Of a DNA stretch of 26,866 nucleotides, positions 16,694-23,242 are shown in pieces. Source of the stretch: DASRIA01 sp038203635 (lineage in GTDB: Bacteria > Actinomycetota > Thermoleophilia > Solirubrobacterales > JBBDJG01); NCBI GenBank assembly GCA_038203635.1, contig JBBRDT010000046.1, positions 1 to 26,866 of the forward strand, written 5' to 3'. The position numbers and the translations under genes are program-made. Position 1 is the stretch's first letter; the number at the start of each line of letters is the position of its first letter. A model generated the notes under the pieces. It was not told the origin of the DNA. It searched no databases and saw only the letters and a program-made list of their open reading frames with translations.

Positions 16694-18679
16694 GTGGCCG
16701 TCGTGGCGGGTGTATTGAGCGAGCGCCAGAAACGCACTCTCGAGGCGCTCTGTGACACGTGGGTCCCGGCGGTCGACCCGGACGGGTCAGATCCGGTCGA
16801 GGCGAGCTTCCTGGCGCGGCCCGCAACCGAAGTCGGTGTCGCGGATCAGATCGAGGGACTGATGGCGGATGCGATGACGCCGGACGAGATCGCCGCCACG
16901 GCAGAGCTGTTGGACGCGCTTGCCGAGCGGGACTTCGCGACCCGATCCCTTCCCGCGCGGACCGACATGGTGAGCGAGACCGCCGCCTCGAGCTTCGACG
17001 CACGCCACGGCCTGCATGCGCTGAAGGGCCTCACGCTGATGTTCTTCTATGCGCTGCCGGACGAACAGGGCCTCAACCCGAACTGGGAGGCACTCGGGTA
17101 TCCGGGACCGACGTCGCGCGCGCCGTCCGCGGCGCAGGCACCGAAGACGATTCGGGTCGAGGACGTGTCGGGCCCGTCGGCGACGCTCAACGCCGACGTG
17201 TGCGTGGTCGGTTCGGGCGCAGGTGGCGCGGTGATCGCCGCCGGCTGTGCGCAGGCGGGACTCTCGGTGCTCGTGCTCGAGATGGGGGCCTATCGCAACG
17301 AAGCGGACTTCAACCAACTGGAGATCCCGGGCATGTTCGAGCTCTACCTGGGTGGCGGTCTGCTGACGTCGGAGAACGGCTCGATCGCGGTGCTCGCGGG
17401 GTCGACGCTCGGTGGCGGAACCATCGTGAACTACATGAACTGCATCAGGACGCCGCAGCACATCCGAGACGAGTGGGCGCAGCACGGCCTGGACGGGATC
17501 GACGCCGCCGAGTACGAGCGCGATCACATCGATGCCGTGTCGCAACGGCTCGGCACGAATACCGAGATGACGCGCCAGAACGGCACGCACCAACTGCTGA
17601 TGCAAGGGCTCGACGCGCTCGGCATGGAGCATCGGCCGATCATGCGCAACGCGGCACCCACCGACGACCCGGAGTTCTGCGGGTATTGCTCGATGGGGTG
17701 TCAGCACGGCTGCAAGCGCTCGACGATGAAGACCTGGCTGCAGGACGCGTCCGATGCGGGCGCGCGCTGCGTCGTGCAGTGCAGGGCCGATCGCGTGCTG
17801 ACCGAAGGGGGCCGCGCCGTGGGAGTGGCCGCGACCGTCACGCGCGACGACGGCAGCGAGACGGACGTCAGGGTGGAGGCGCCGACTGTCGTGATCGCGT
17901 GCGGTGGGGTGGAGTCACCCGCGCTGCTGCTGCGCTCGGGCATCGGCGGGCCTGCGGTCGGCAAGTACCTGCGCCTGCATCCCGCCTATGCCGTCAACGG
18001 CGTCTACGACGACCCGGTGGAGGGCTGGCGCGGTCAGCTCCAGTCGCTCGTGTCGGACTCGTTCGCCGGGCTCGAGGACGGCTACGGCTTCCTGATCGAA
18101 GCGACAGGAATCTTCCCCGGTCTCTGGAGCGCCTCACTGCCCTGGTCGGGCGGCGCCGACCACAAGCGCCAGATGGCGAAGCTTCGCTTCATGGCCCCGT
18201 TCATCAGCGTCCAGCGCGACCATGGGAGCGGCGAGGTCGTCGTGGACAGCCTCGGGCGCGCGGTCGTGCGCTGGGACCTCGACGATCCTGTCGACCACCG
18301 CGTCGCGGTCCGCGCGAACGTCGAGCTGGCGCGGCTCCACCACGCGGCTGGCGCCGCCGAGATCTTCACGCTGCACTCCGACCGGATCGGATGGCGGCGC
18401 GGCGAGGACCTCGACCCGTTCCTGCGGGCGATCGAGCAGGCTCCCTACGGGCCGCTCGACATCGTCTGCTTCACGGCGCACCAGATGGGCGCGTGCCGGA
18501 TGGGAAAGGACCCGGCGACCTCGGTCGCCGACGGGCACGGGGAGCTGCACGACACGAGGGGCGTATGGATCGGGGACGCCTCGGCGTTTCCGACCGCGCC
18601 GGGAGTCAACCCGATGATCTCGATCATGTCGCTCGCGCACCGCACCGCGGACCACGTGGCGGCCTCCCGGCGGGGCTAG
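16694..18679 (+). CDS. GMC-family FAD oxidoreductase (long-chain alcohol oxidase-like)
   Basis: A 661-aa flavoprotein of the glucose-methanol-choline family. The N-terminal part (about 1-150, starting LSERQKRTLEALCDTWVPAVD) resembles the helical region seen in fatty-alcohol oxidases and gluconate-dehydrogenase small subunits. The FAD-binding Rossmann motif is VVGSGAGGAVIA (GSGAGG at 173-178), with LVLEMGAY ending the second strand. A Cys cluster CGYCSMGCQHGCK lies near 331-343. The C-terminal catalytic block contains His596 (HQMGACRMG) and Asn639 (GVNPMISIMSLAHR). It probably oxidises a long-chain or steroid-like alcohol in the cytoplasm or at the membrane; no signal peptide is seen. The GTG start has a strong Shine-Dalgarno. 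Confidence 0.88.
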   Translation: MAVVAGVLSERQKRTLEALCDTWVPAVDPDGSDPVEASFLARPATEVGVADQIEGLMADAMTPDEIAATAELLDALAERDFATRSLPARTDMVSETAASSFDARHGLHALKGLTLMFFYALPDEQGLNPNWEALGYPGPTSRAPSAAQAPKTIRVEDVSGPSATLNADVCVVGSGAGGAVIAAGCAQAGLSVLVLEMGAYRNEADFNQLEIPGMFELYLGGGLLTSENGSIAVLAGSTLGGGTIVNYMNCIRTPQHIRDEWAQHGLDGIDAAEYERDHIDAVSQRLGTNTEMTRQNGTHQLLMQGLDALGMEHRPIMRNAAPTDDPEFCGYCSMGCQHGCKRSTMKTWLQDASDAGARCVVQCRADRVLTEGGRAVGVAATVTRDDGSETDVRVEAPTVVIACGGVESPALLLRSGIGGPAVGKYLRLHPAYAVNGVYDDPVEGWRGQLQSLVSDSFAGLEDGYGFLIEATGIFPGLWSASLPWSGGADHKRQMAKLRFMAPFISVQRDHGSGEVVVDSLGRAVVRWDLDDPVDHRVAVRANVELARLHHAAGAAEIFTLHSDRIGWRRGEDLDPFLRAIEQAPYGPLDIVCFTAHQMGACRMGKDPATSVADGHGELHDTRGVWIGDASAFPTAPGVNPMISIMSLAHRTADHVAASRRG

Positions 18680-18682
18680 ACT
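18677..18682 (+). promoter_or_regulatory. Probable -10 element TAGACT of tRNA-Leu
   Basis: TAGACT starts with the TAG stop codon of the oxidoreductase gene and lies 18 nt before the mature 5' end of tRNA-Leu. That leaves room for a short 5' leader processed by RNase P. Confidence 0.4.
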
Positions 18683-18700
18683 TCCGGTCTGCACCACCAC

Positions 18701-18784
18701 GCGGGCGTGGCGGAATTGGTAGACGCGCGGCGTTCAGGTCGCCGTGGGCGTAAGCCTGTGGGGGTTCGAGTCCCTCCGCCCGCA
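18701..18784 (+). tRNA. tRNA-Leu (anticodon CAG)
   Basis: The acceptor stem GCGGGCG pairs perfectly with CGCCCGC (18777-18783), with discriminator A at 18784. The D-arm has GGTAGACGCG, the anticodon loop TTCAGGT has CAG at 18735-18737, a long variable arm (TGGGCGTAAGCCTG) marks a class II tRNA, and the T-loop is GTTCGAGTC. It reads CUG codons, the main Leu codon in this GC-rich genome. CCA is not encoded. Confidence 0.97.
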
Positions 18785-18797
18785 TCTGGATGTTCTC

Positions 18798-18821
18798 TTT
18801 GCTCCCCCATGGGGGAGCAAA
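18798..18821. terminator. Perfect 24-nt palindrome between the tRNA genes
   Basis: A perfectly self-complementary stretch (12-nt half TTTGCTCCCCCA, then its reverse complement) begins 13 nt after tRNA-Leu. As RNA it would fold into a strong stem. Its position suggests a tRNA terminator, though no U-run follows. As DNA it could equally be a protein-binding site. Confidence 0.5.
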
Positions 18822-18852
18822 TGCATCACTCGATGGGTTCTGCGGGTCTGTC

Positions 18853-18858
18853 TAGAAT
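18853..18858 (+). promoter_or_regulatory. Probable -10 element TAGAAT of tRNA-Glu
   Basis: TAGAAT lies 13 nt before the 5' end of tRNA-Glu. A weak -35 (TCGATG, 18830-18835) sits at a 17-nt spacing. This gives tRNA-Glu its own promoter after the palindrome that may end the tRNA-Leu transcript. Confidence 0.45.
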
Positions 18859-18871
18859 GATCAGCTCGCAT

Positions 18872-18946
18872 GGCCCGTTCGTCTAGCCTGGCCTAGGACG
18901 CCGCCCTCTCACGGCGGAAACAGGGGTTCGAATCCCCTACGGGCTA
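18872..18946 (+). tRNA. tRNA-Glu (anticodon CTC)
   Basis: The acceptor GGCCCGT pairs with ACGGGCT (G1-U72 wobble, otherwise perfect), followed by TC and the Glu-type D-arm GTCTAGCCTGGCCTAGGAC. The anticodon stem CCGCC/GGCGG encloses the loop CTCTCAC, with CTC at 18908-18910. The T-arm is AGGGGTTCGAATCCCCT. Discriminator A is at 18946 and no CCA is encoded. Confidence 0.96.
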
Positions 18947-18972
18947 CTCAGCCGCGGCCGCAAGTAGCTGAG
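18947..18972 (+). terminator. Weak hairpin after tRNA-Glu
   Basis: CTCAGC (18947-18952) can pair with GCTGAG (18967-18972) directly after the tRNA 3' end. The stem is short, the loop is long and there is no U-run, so a terminator role is only possible. Confidence 0.25.
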
Positions 18973-19028
18973 CGGCCGATGTCGGCTCCAGGGGTGGTTT
19001 GGGTGGAGGGGTCGGCGCGCTTTGACGA

Positions 19029-19056
19029 TTGAGACCATTTCCCTTGGAGATAGGCT
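19029..19056 (+). promoter_or_regulatory. Leaderless promoter of the methyltransferase (TTGAGA - 16 nt - TAGGCT)
   Basis: TTGAGA (19029-19034) and TAGGCT (19051-19056) are spaced by 16 nt. TAGGCT ends 6 nt before the GTG at 19063, and there is no Shine-Dalgarno, so the transcript should begin at the start codon. This is the best -35/-10 pair in the window. Confidence 0.6.
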
Positions 19057-19062
19057 GGCCGG

Positions 19063-19747
19063 GTGCAGGACACGGCCGTTTCGCTTCAGCAGAAGATGGA
19101 TTCGCTCGGGCCTTGGTGTCACGAGCTCGAAATAGCCGAGGGCATCAGCACGCGCGACTGGCGCGAGCGTCATCCGGAGTCCGATGTGCCGTTCGTGTGC
19201 CCGGCGCGCACGGTGGTCGGTAGGACGGCGCGGGGGCTACAGCTTCCTCGCCCGCGAGTCGGGTGCCGGCCGTTGCTTTGGCTTCGATGCGCGGCAGCAC
19301 TGGATCGACCAAGCCCGTTTCGTCAGTGGCTGTCGACAGTACGAGGAGATGACGTTCGAGGTCCACGACCTCGACTTGGAACCCTTCGACGTGACGTTCT
19401 TCAATGGCCTGCTCTATCACCTTCCCGACCCAATCCGAGGGCTGAAGATCGCCGCTGACCTGACGCGCGAGCTGATCTTCGTCGACACCTCGACGCGCGA
19501 AGGGATGCCGGACGGCCATCTCGCAATGGAGAACGAGAGCAAGGAGCTGCTGTTGTCCGGCATCTATGGGTTGAACTGGCTGCCGACAGGCCCGGACGTG
19601 CTGCGCCGGATGCTCGAGTGGGCCGGCTTCGTCGAATGCCAGGTGATCGGTTTTCGCCTGCTTGACCCGCAGCAGGGACGGCTGGGAATGGTCGCATCGA
19701 AGACGCCGGGCATGCTGGCTCATCTGGAGTCCATGCAGTCTCCTTAG
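19063..19747 (+). pseudogene. SAM-dependent methyltransferase with frameshift in motif I
   Basis: The product should be a class I SAM methyltransferase of about 228 aa. The first frame from GTG 19063 gives QQKMDSLGPWCHELEIAEG and runs to PARTV at 19215. The second frame resumes at 19220 with VGRRGGYSFLARESGAGRCF and continues FDARQHWIDQARF, DVTFFNGLLYHLPDP (motif IV region) and MLEWAGFVECQVIGF to the stop. Joined, they read RTV, a missing Leu-Asp, then VGRRGGYSF, exactly motif I with its acidic residue lost. The spot 19216-19219 has four bases where six are expected, consistent with a 2-nt deletion. Everything else looks intact and codon use is normal, so this is a very recent mutation or a sequencing error. 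Its TAG overlaps the stop of the convergent OsmC gene. Confidence 0.78.
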
Positions 19748-20247
19748 AGGCCCGTCAGCTTCGCCTCGATCCGCGGCGGCGAAACCAGCGTCTGCAACAC
19801 CGTGCAGTAGCGCTCCGTCTTCTCACGCAGCGACTCCAGCTGCTCCCCGGTCGCCTCCGGCGCGTCGATGTCGAGGCGCAGCCGGATCTCCTCGAACCCG
19901 GCGCTCACCGACTTGTCGACGCCGAGCGTGCCGCGCAGGTCGAGGTCGCCCTCGACGCTCACCTCGATGGTGCGAAAGGGGATATTCATGGACGTCGCCA
20001 CCATCTGGCATGTGAGCTGCGCGCATGCCGCCAGCGCGCCCAGCAGGAGATCGCCCGAGCAGGCTCCGGTCCCGAGCCCGCCGACGCCTGGGTGGGCCTG
20101 GGCCTCATATGTCGCGCGGCCGATGTCAACCGAGCACGTGATCGGCACGTCGGTCTGGCTGCCCTTCGCGGTGAGCGTGATCCGCGATGCGGAGGGATCT
20201 TCCCGGTAGCGCTCCTTGAGGGGCTTCTGGGTCGCGCGCAGGTCCAT
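19744..20247 (-). CDS. OsmC/Ohr-family peroxide-resistance-like protein
   Basis: A 167-aa OsmC-fold protein; the family reduces organic hydroperoxides with a Cys pair. The two expected reactive cysteines are present: Cys75 in ALAACAQLTC, on the long central helix after GACSGDLLLG, and Cys148 in RYCTVLQTL. Extra Cys at 38, 63 and 80 are unusual. The N-terminal beta-sheet with ITLTAKGSQTDVPITC is typical. The ATG at 20247 is preferred because TACGCT ends 7 nt upstream with no Shine-Dalgarno. A GTG two codons earlier (20253) is also possible. The gene follows the permease by 16 nt and may be co-transcribed with it. Confidence 0.87.
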   Translation of the reverse strand: MDLRATQKPLKERYREDPSASRITLTAKGSQTDVPITCSVDIGRATYEAQAHPGVGGLGTGACSGDLLLGALAACAQLTCQMVATSMNIPFRTIEVSVEGDLDLRGTLGVDKSVSAGFEEIRLRLDIDAPEATGEQLESLREKTERYCTVLQTLVSPPRIEAKLTGL

Positions 20248-20254
20248 CGCCACG

Positions 20255-20260
20255 AGCGTA
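20255..20260 (-). promoter_or_regulatory. Possible leaderless -10 element TACGCT of the OsmC gene
   Basis: On the minus strand TACGCT ends 7 nt before the ATG at 20247 and begins just after the permease stop codon (20264). No Shine-Dalgarno is present. It is weaker than the TAGNNT boxes. Confidence 0.3.
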
Positions 20261-20263
20261 TCG

Positions 20264-21169
20264 CTACGAAACCGCGGACGCCACCAGTCCCCACGCGAGC
20301 ACGGCGAGGGTGGAGTAGACGATTGCTCCCGAGATGATCGCCCGGTCGAGCCTGTAGGCGGCCACCAGCAGCAGGGAGTTGAGCCCGGTCGGCATCGCCG
20401 CCTGCACGATGAACGCGTCGGGCACGTCGTGGATCAGGGCCGCGCAGCCGGCGACGACCGCGACGGGGACGGTCAGCTTCACCAGCACGGCGGTCACGAC
20501 CGGCCGCGTCAACGACGGCGGGAACCGCACGCCCTCGTGCCCGCCGGCGGTCGCGTAGACCCCGAGGGCGAAGAAGCCGAGCGGCGCCATCGCGACGACG
20601 AGCACGTTCGCGGCATCCACCGCCGGCGTCGGCGCGAGCGAGTCCGGGGCGAGCAGTCCGGCCACCATCGCGAGCAGCGCCGGATTGCGTGTCAGGAACG
20701 CCCGCACACGCCTTTCCCCGTCACGCGCGGTGTGCGCCGCGCCGATGGAGAAGGCCACCACGAGGAGCCACGGCGTGGAGACGAGCTGGTCGTAGGTGAT
20801 CGCCTCCGGCAGCGCGTCGCGGCCGAGCAGCGCGGCGGTGAACGGAAGCCCCAGGAAGCCGGTGTTCGCATGGAACGCGGCGCACATGAATGCGCCGCGC
20901 GTGTGACCCTCGAGGCGCAGCGGTCCGCGCGCGAGCACGAATGCCACGGCGAGCGCGACGGCCAGTCCCAGGTAGGCGAACAGCAGCCCGGCGCCGACGT
21001 CGGCCGAGGGCTCGAAGCGCGCGAAGTTGAAGAAGGTGACGACCGGGAGGATCGCCCACAGGCTCACCCACAGCATCCGGTCCGCGATCGCAGTCGCGTC
21101 GGGGCGGCGCCGTGCCGCGAACACACCCGCTCCCGTGCCGGCGAGGATGACCGCTGCGACCGCGAGCAC
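20264..21169 (-). CDS. AEC-family (auxin efflux carrier-like) permease
   Basis: A 301-aa inner-membrane protein with about ten hydrophobic segments in two inverted halves. Family marks are the first helix with AGTGAGVFAARRR, the central HANTGFLGLPFTAALLG (conserved Asn/Gly-rich crossing segment) and the second-half equivalent AAMPTGLNSLLLVAAYRLD. Bacterial AEC members export or import small organic acids such as malate or malonate; the substrate here is unknown. The GTG at 21169 is the start, with TAACCT ending 6 nt before it and no Shine-Dalgarno, so it is probably leaderless. The gene is divergent from the cobalamin riboswitch operon, sharing a short promoter region. Confidence 0.87.
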   Translation of the reverse strand: MLAVAAVILAGTGAGVFAARRRPDATAIADRMLWVSLWAILPVVTFFNFARFEPSADVGAGLLFAYLGLAVALAVAFVLARGPLRLEGHTRGAFMCAAFHANTGFLGLPFTAALLGRDALPEAITYDQLVSTPWLLVVAFSIGAAHTARDGERRVRAFLTRNPALLAMVAGLLAPDSLAPTPAVDAANVLVVAMAPLGFFALGVYATAGGHEGVRFPPSLTRPVVTAVLVKLTVPVAVVAGCAALIHDVPDAFIVQAAMPTGLNSLLLVAAYRLDRAIISGAIVYSTLAVLAWGLVASAVS

Positions 21170-21175
21170 CGCAGC

Positions 21176-21181
21176 AGGTTA
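21176..21181 (-). promoter_or_regulatory. Leaderless -10 element TAACCT of the AEC permease gene
   Basis: On the minus strand TAACCT is separated by 6 nt from the GTG at 21169, the same geometry as the methyltransferase gene. No Shine-Dalgarno is present. Confidence 0.42.
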
Positions 21182-21214
21182 GGGCACCGGCGATGCCGAC
21201 CGGCGGCCAGGAAG

Positions 21215-21220
21215 TAGACT
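21215..21220 (+). promoter_or_regulatory. -10 element TAGACT of the riboswitch operon
   Basis: TAGACT lies just before the cobalamin riboswitch, so the transcript would begin near 21227 at the first riboswitch helix. No clear -35 is seen. It belongs to the same TAGNNT set as other boxes in the window. Confidence 0.45.
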
Positions 21221-21223
21221 GCG

Positions 21224-21400
21224 CGCCAGAGGTCGGTGGAAGGGAAGCCGGTGCAAATCCGGCGCGGTCCCGCCACTGTGACCGGGAGTGTTCGTCGTAC
21301 CCGAGCCGTCTCGAGACGGGCCGGGAGCCACTGGGAAGCATCGCTTCCACGGGAAGGCGCGGCGGAATGACCCGGGAGCCAGGATACCTGTCTCCGGCCA
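21224..21400 (+). promoter_or_regulatory. Cobalamin (vitamin B12) riboswitch
   Basis: The core is unmistakable: GGGAAGCCGGTGCAAATCC (21242-21260) followed by GCGGTCCCGCCACTGTGAC (21263-21281), then peripheral hairpins including GGAAGC/GCTTCC (21334-21348), and the closing element GAGCCAGGATACCTG (21376-21390). Class I adenosylcobalamin-type features are present. It ends about 40 nt before the ATG at 21437, whose ribosome site is GAGGAAGGGAAGG. No U-tract terminator lies between, so control of translation initiation is more likely than transcription attenuation. When cobalamin is plentiful the operon should be off. Confidence 0.95.
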
Positions 21401-21436
21401 CGCCATAACCACCCTCGAGGAAGGGAAGGCTCAGAG

Positions 21437-23242
21437 ATGAAGCCGAGGATTTGGGCGCCGGCCGTGCTCGTCGCACTGGTCGCCTGTGCAACTGCGCAGG
21501 CCGCCCCGGTAACAGTGAACCTACGTGTCGAGGGCTCGTCCTCGACGATCTTCGAAGGCCCGGTGACGACCGACGGGAAGCAGATCGACAAAGGCGATGG
21601 CCCACACTCGTGCGACGGCACCAACGGCGGCGCCAACCCCTCGCCGGTCCCCACCATGACGGCCGCGCTCGACGACGCGCCGATCACCGGCGGCTGGGGA
21701 GGCTCGTGGAACCCGACATTCCAGGACTTCGCGGTGGAGCGCATCGGCTCCGAGGCCCAGGACCCGGTCAACTTCCGTTACTGGGGTTACGCGTTGAACT
21801 ACCAATTCCCCGACGTCGGTGGCTGTCAGCAGCCCGTCGCCACGGCTGACCAGGTGGTCTTCACCTTCGACTCGTTCGGCAAGCCACTGCTGAAGCTGGA
21901 CGGTTCGGCGCGTGCCGAGGTCGGGACGACCTCGGCGGTCACCGTGACGGACGGCACGACCGGGCAGCCGCTTGAGGGTGCGACCATCGCGGGCGTGCCC
22001 GGTGCGAGCGGCCCGGACGGGCGCCTTCAGGTGCCCTTCGAGATGGAGGGCATTCGAGCGCTGAAGGCCGAGCGGCCCGGATCCGTGCGCTCCAACACCC
22101 TTGAAATATGCGTGGAGCGGCCCGGATCGGGCCTGTGCTCGACCTTCGTGCCAACGCTGTCGGTCCCACCGGGAAAGGTGACCGACTCGGCGGCGCCCGT
22201 CGCGCGCATCAGCGGACCGCGCAACGGGCGCAGGTACCGGCGCGGCCCGCGGCTGCTGAAGGGCGTGGTGGGCGACGACCCCAGCGGAGTGCGCGAGGTG
22301 AAGATCGCGCTGCGGCGTCACGTGCGCGGCCGCAGCTGCCAGTGGTGGAGCGGCCGGCGCGAGCGGTTCGTCGGGACCCATTGCAAGAAGGTGTTCTTCT
22401 TCGCGATCGGGTCGAACCGCAACTGGTCGTACCTCCTGCCGCGAGCCCTCCCGCCGGGGCGTTACGTGCTGGACGTGAAGGCGTTCGACGGCCGTCGCAA
22501 CCGGGACGAGAAGTTCGTGTCAGGCAAGAACCGTGTCGAGTTCAAGGTGGTGTCCCGTTCGCGGGACACCACCAGCGCCAGGGCACCTGCACGTGTGCAG
22601 GTGATGGTCGTGGGCAAGCGCGGACCGGTGGTGGAGGCGGTGACCTTGCAGGCGCGACCGACGGTGGTTCGGGCGTCGCGTCGCGCGTGCAAGGTGTCGG
22701 GCGCCACACCGCTGGCTGCGCTGGCCCGCGCTCTCGACAGGCAGCGCATCGGGTGGCATCTGCGCGACTTCGGAAGCTGCGAGCGGCGGCGGGCAGGCAG
22801 CTCCGGCCAGCTCTTCGTGGACCGTATCGCGACCGATCTCAATCGCGGCCAGGACGGCTGGGTCTACAAGGTCAACGACTTCGCGCGCAACGTCGGGGCC
22901 GCGGATGTCGCCGGCCCGCGACTGCGCAACGGCGACCGTGTGCTGTGGCTCTACTGCGTGCTCGACCCCGCGACCCGCAGCTGCCAGCGCTCGCTGCGCG
23001 TCGTCCCGGACGCGACGTCCGGGCCGCCGGGTGGGTCGTTGCGTGTCCGGGTACGCGCGTATGACAACGACCGGCACGTCGCGCCCGCGGCCGGCGCACG
23101 CGTTTCGCTGGGTCCGGTGACGGCGGTCACCGACGCCGGCGGCACAGCGACGTTGACCGCTCCCTCGCAGGGCCGCTACACGCTGTCGGCCGGCGCTCCC
23201 GGGGCGCTGCCCTCCTTCCCCTTGTTGTACGAGGTGAAGTGA
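21437..23242 (+). CDS. Secreted protein with two DUF4430 (transcobalamin C-domain-like) domains
   Basis: A 601-aa exported protein and the first gene under the cobalamin riboswitch. Residues 1-23 are a signal peptide (AQAA cleavage). Region about 24-155 is a DUF4430-like domain (VTVNLRVEGSSSTIFEGPVT, then FRYWGYALNYQFPDVGGCQ and ATADQVVFTFDSF). About 160-245 and 250-368 are Ig- or carboxypeptidase-regulatory-like beta domains. A second, clearer DUF4430 domain spans about 384-512 with DGWVYKVNDFARNVGA and LRNGDRVLWLYC. A final beta domain (about 517-600) follows, with no wall-sorting signal. DUF4430 resembles the C-terminal domain of animal transcobalamin and intrinsic factor, so cobalamin capture at the cell surface is inferred. 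The stop overlaps the next start (GTGA). Confidence 0.85.
   Translation: MKPRIWAPAVLVALVACATAQAAPVTVNLRVEGSSSTIFEGPVTTDGKQIDKGDGPHSCDGTNGGANPSPVPTMTAALDDAPITGGWGGSWNPTFQDFAVERIGSEAQDPVNFRYWGYALNYQFPDVGGCQQPVATADQVVFTFDSFGKPLLKLDGSARAEVGTTSAVTVTDGTTGQPLEGATIAGVPGASGPDGRLQVPFEMEGIRALKAERPGSVRSNTLEICVERPGSGLCSTFVPTLSVPPGKVTDSAAPVARISGPRNGRRYRRGPRLLKGVVGDDPSGVREVKIALRRHVRGRSCQWWSGRRERFVGTHCKKVFFFAIGSNRNWSYLLPRALPPGRYVLDVKAFDGRRNRDEKFVSGKNRVEFKVVSRSRDTTSARAPARVQVMVVGKRGPVVEAVTLQARPTVVRASRRACKVSGATPLAALARALDRQRIGWHLRDFGSCERRRAGSSGQLFVDRIATDLNRGQDGWVYKVNDFARNVGAADVAGPRLRNGDRVLWLYCVLDPATRSCQRSLRVVPDATSGPPGGSLRVRVRAYDNDRHVAPAAGARVSLGPVTAVTDAGGTATLTAPSQGRYTLSAGAPGALPSFPLLYEVK
22546..22573 (+). repeat. 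Perfect 12-bp stem with TTCG loop inside the DUF4430 gene
   Basis: GGTGGTGTCCCG (22546-22557), loop TTCG, then CGGGACACCACC (22562-22573). The stem is perfect and lies in codons about 370-379, the linker before the second DUF4430 domain. Confidence 0.75.
22584..22603 (+). repeat. Perfect 9-bp stem inside the DUF4430 gene
   Basis: CACCTGCAC (22584-22592) and GTGCAGGTG (22595-22603) are separated by only two bases. It starts 10 nt after the 12-bp hairpin and lies at the first residues of the second DUF4430 domain. Confidence 0.65.

Noticed and set aside
14998..16758. Minus-strand long frame opposite the bitopic protein gene
   Set aside because: Antisense Arg/Gly-rich shadow; the plus strand has a signal peptide, a transmembrane helix and ordered linkers.
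16759..18753. Alternative plus-strand frame of over 600 codons across the oxidoreductase gene
   Set aside because: The GMC motifs are all in the other frame; this frame gives only Arg-rich sequence and runs into the tRNA-Leu gene.
19063..19747. Two separate genes (19063-19458 and 19184-19747)
   Set aside because: The two frames form one continuous methyltransferase if two bases are restored at 19216-19219; neither part is a complete protein.
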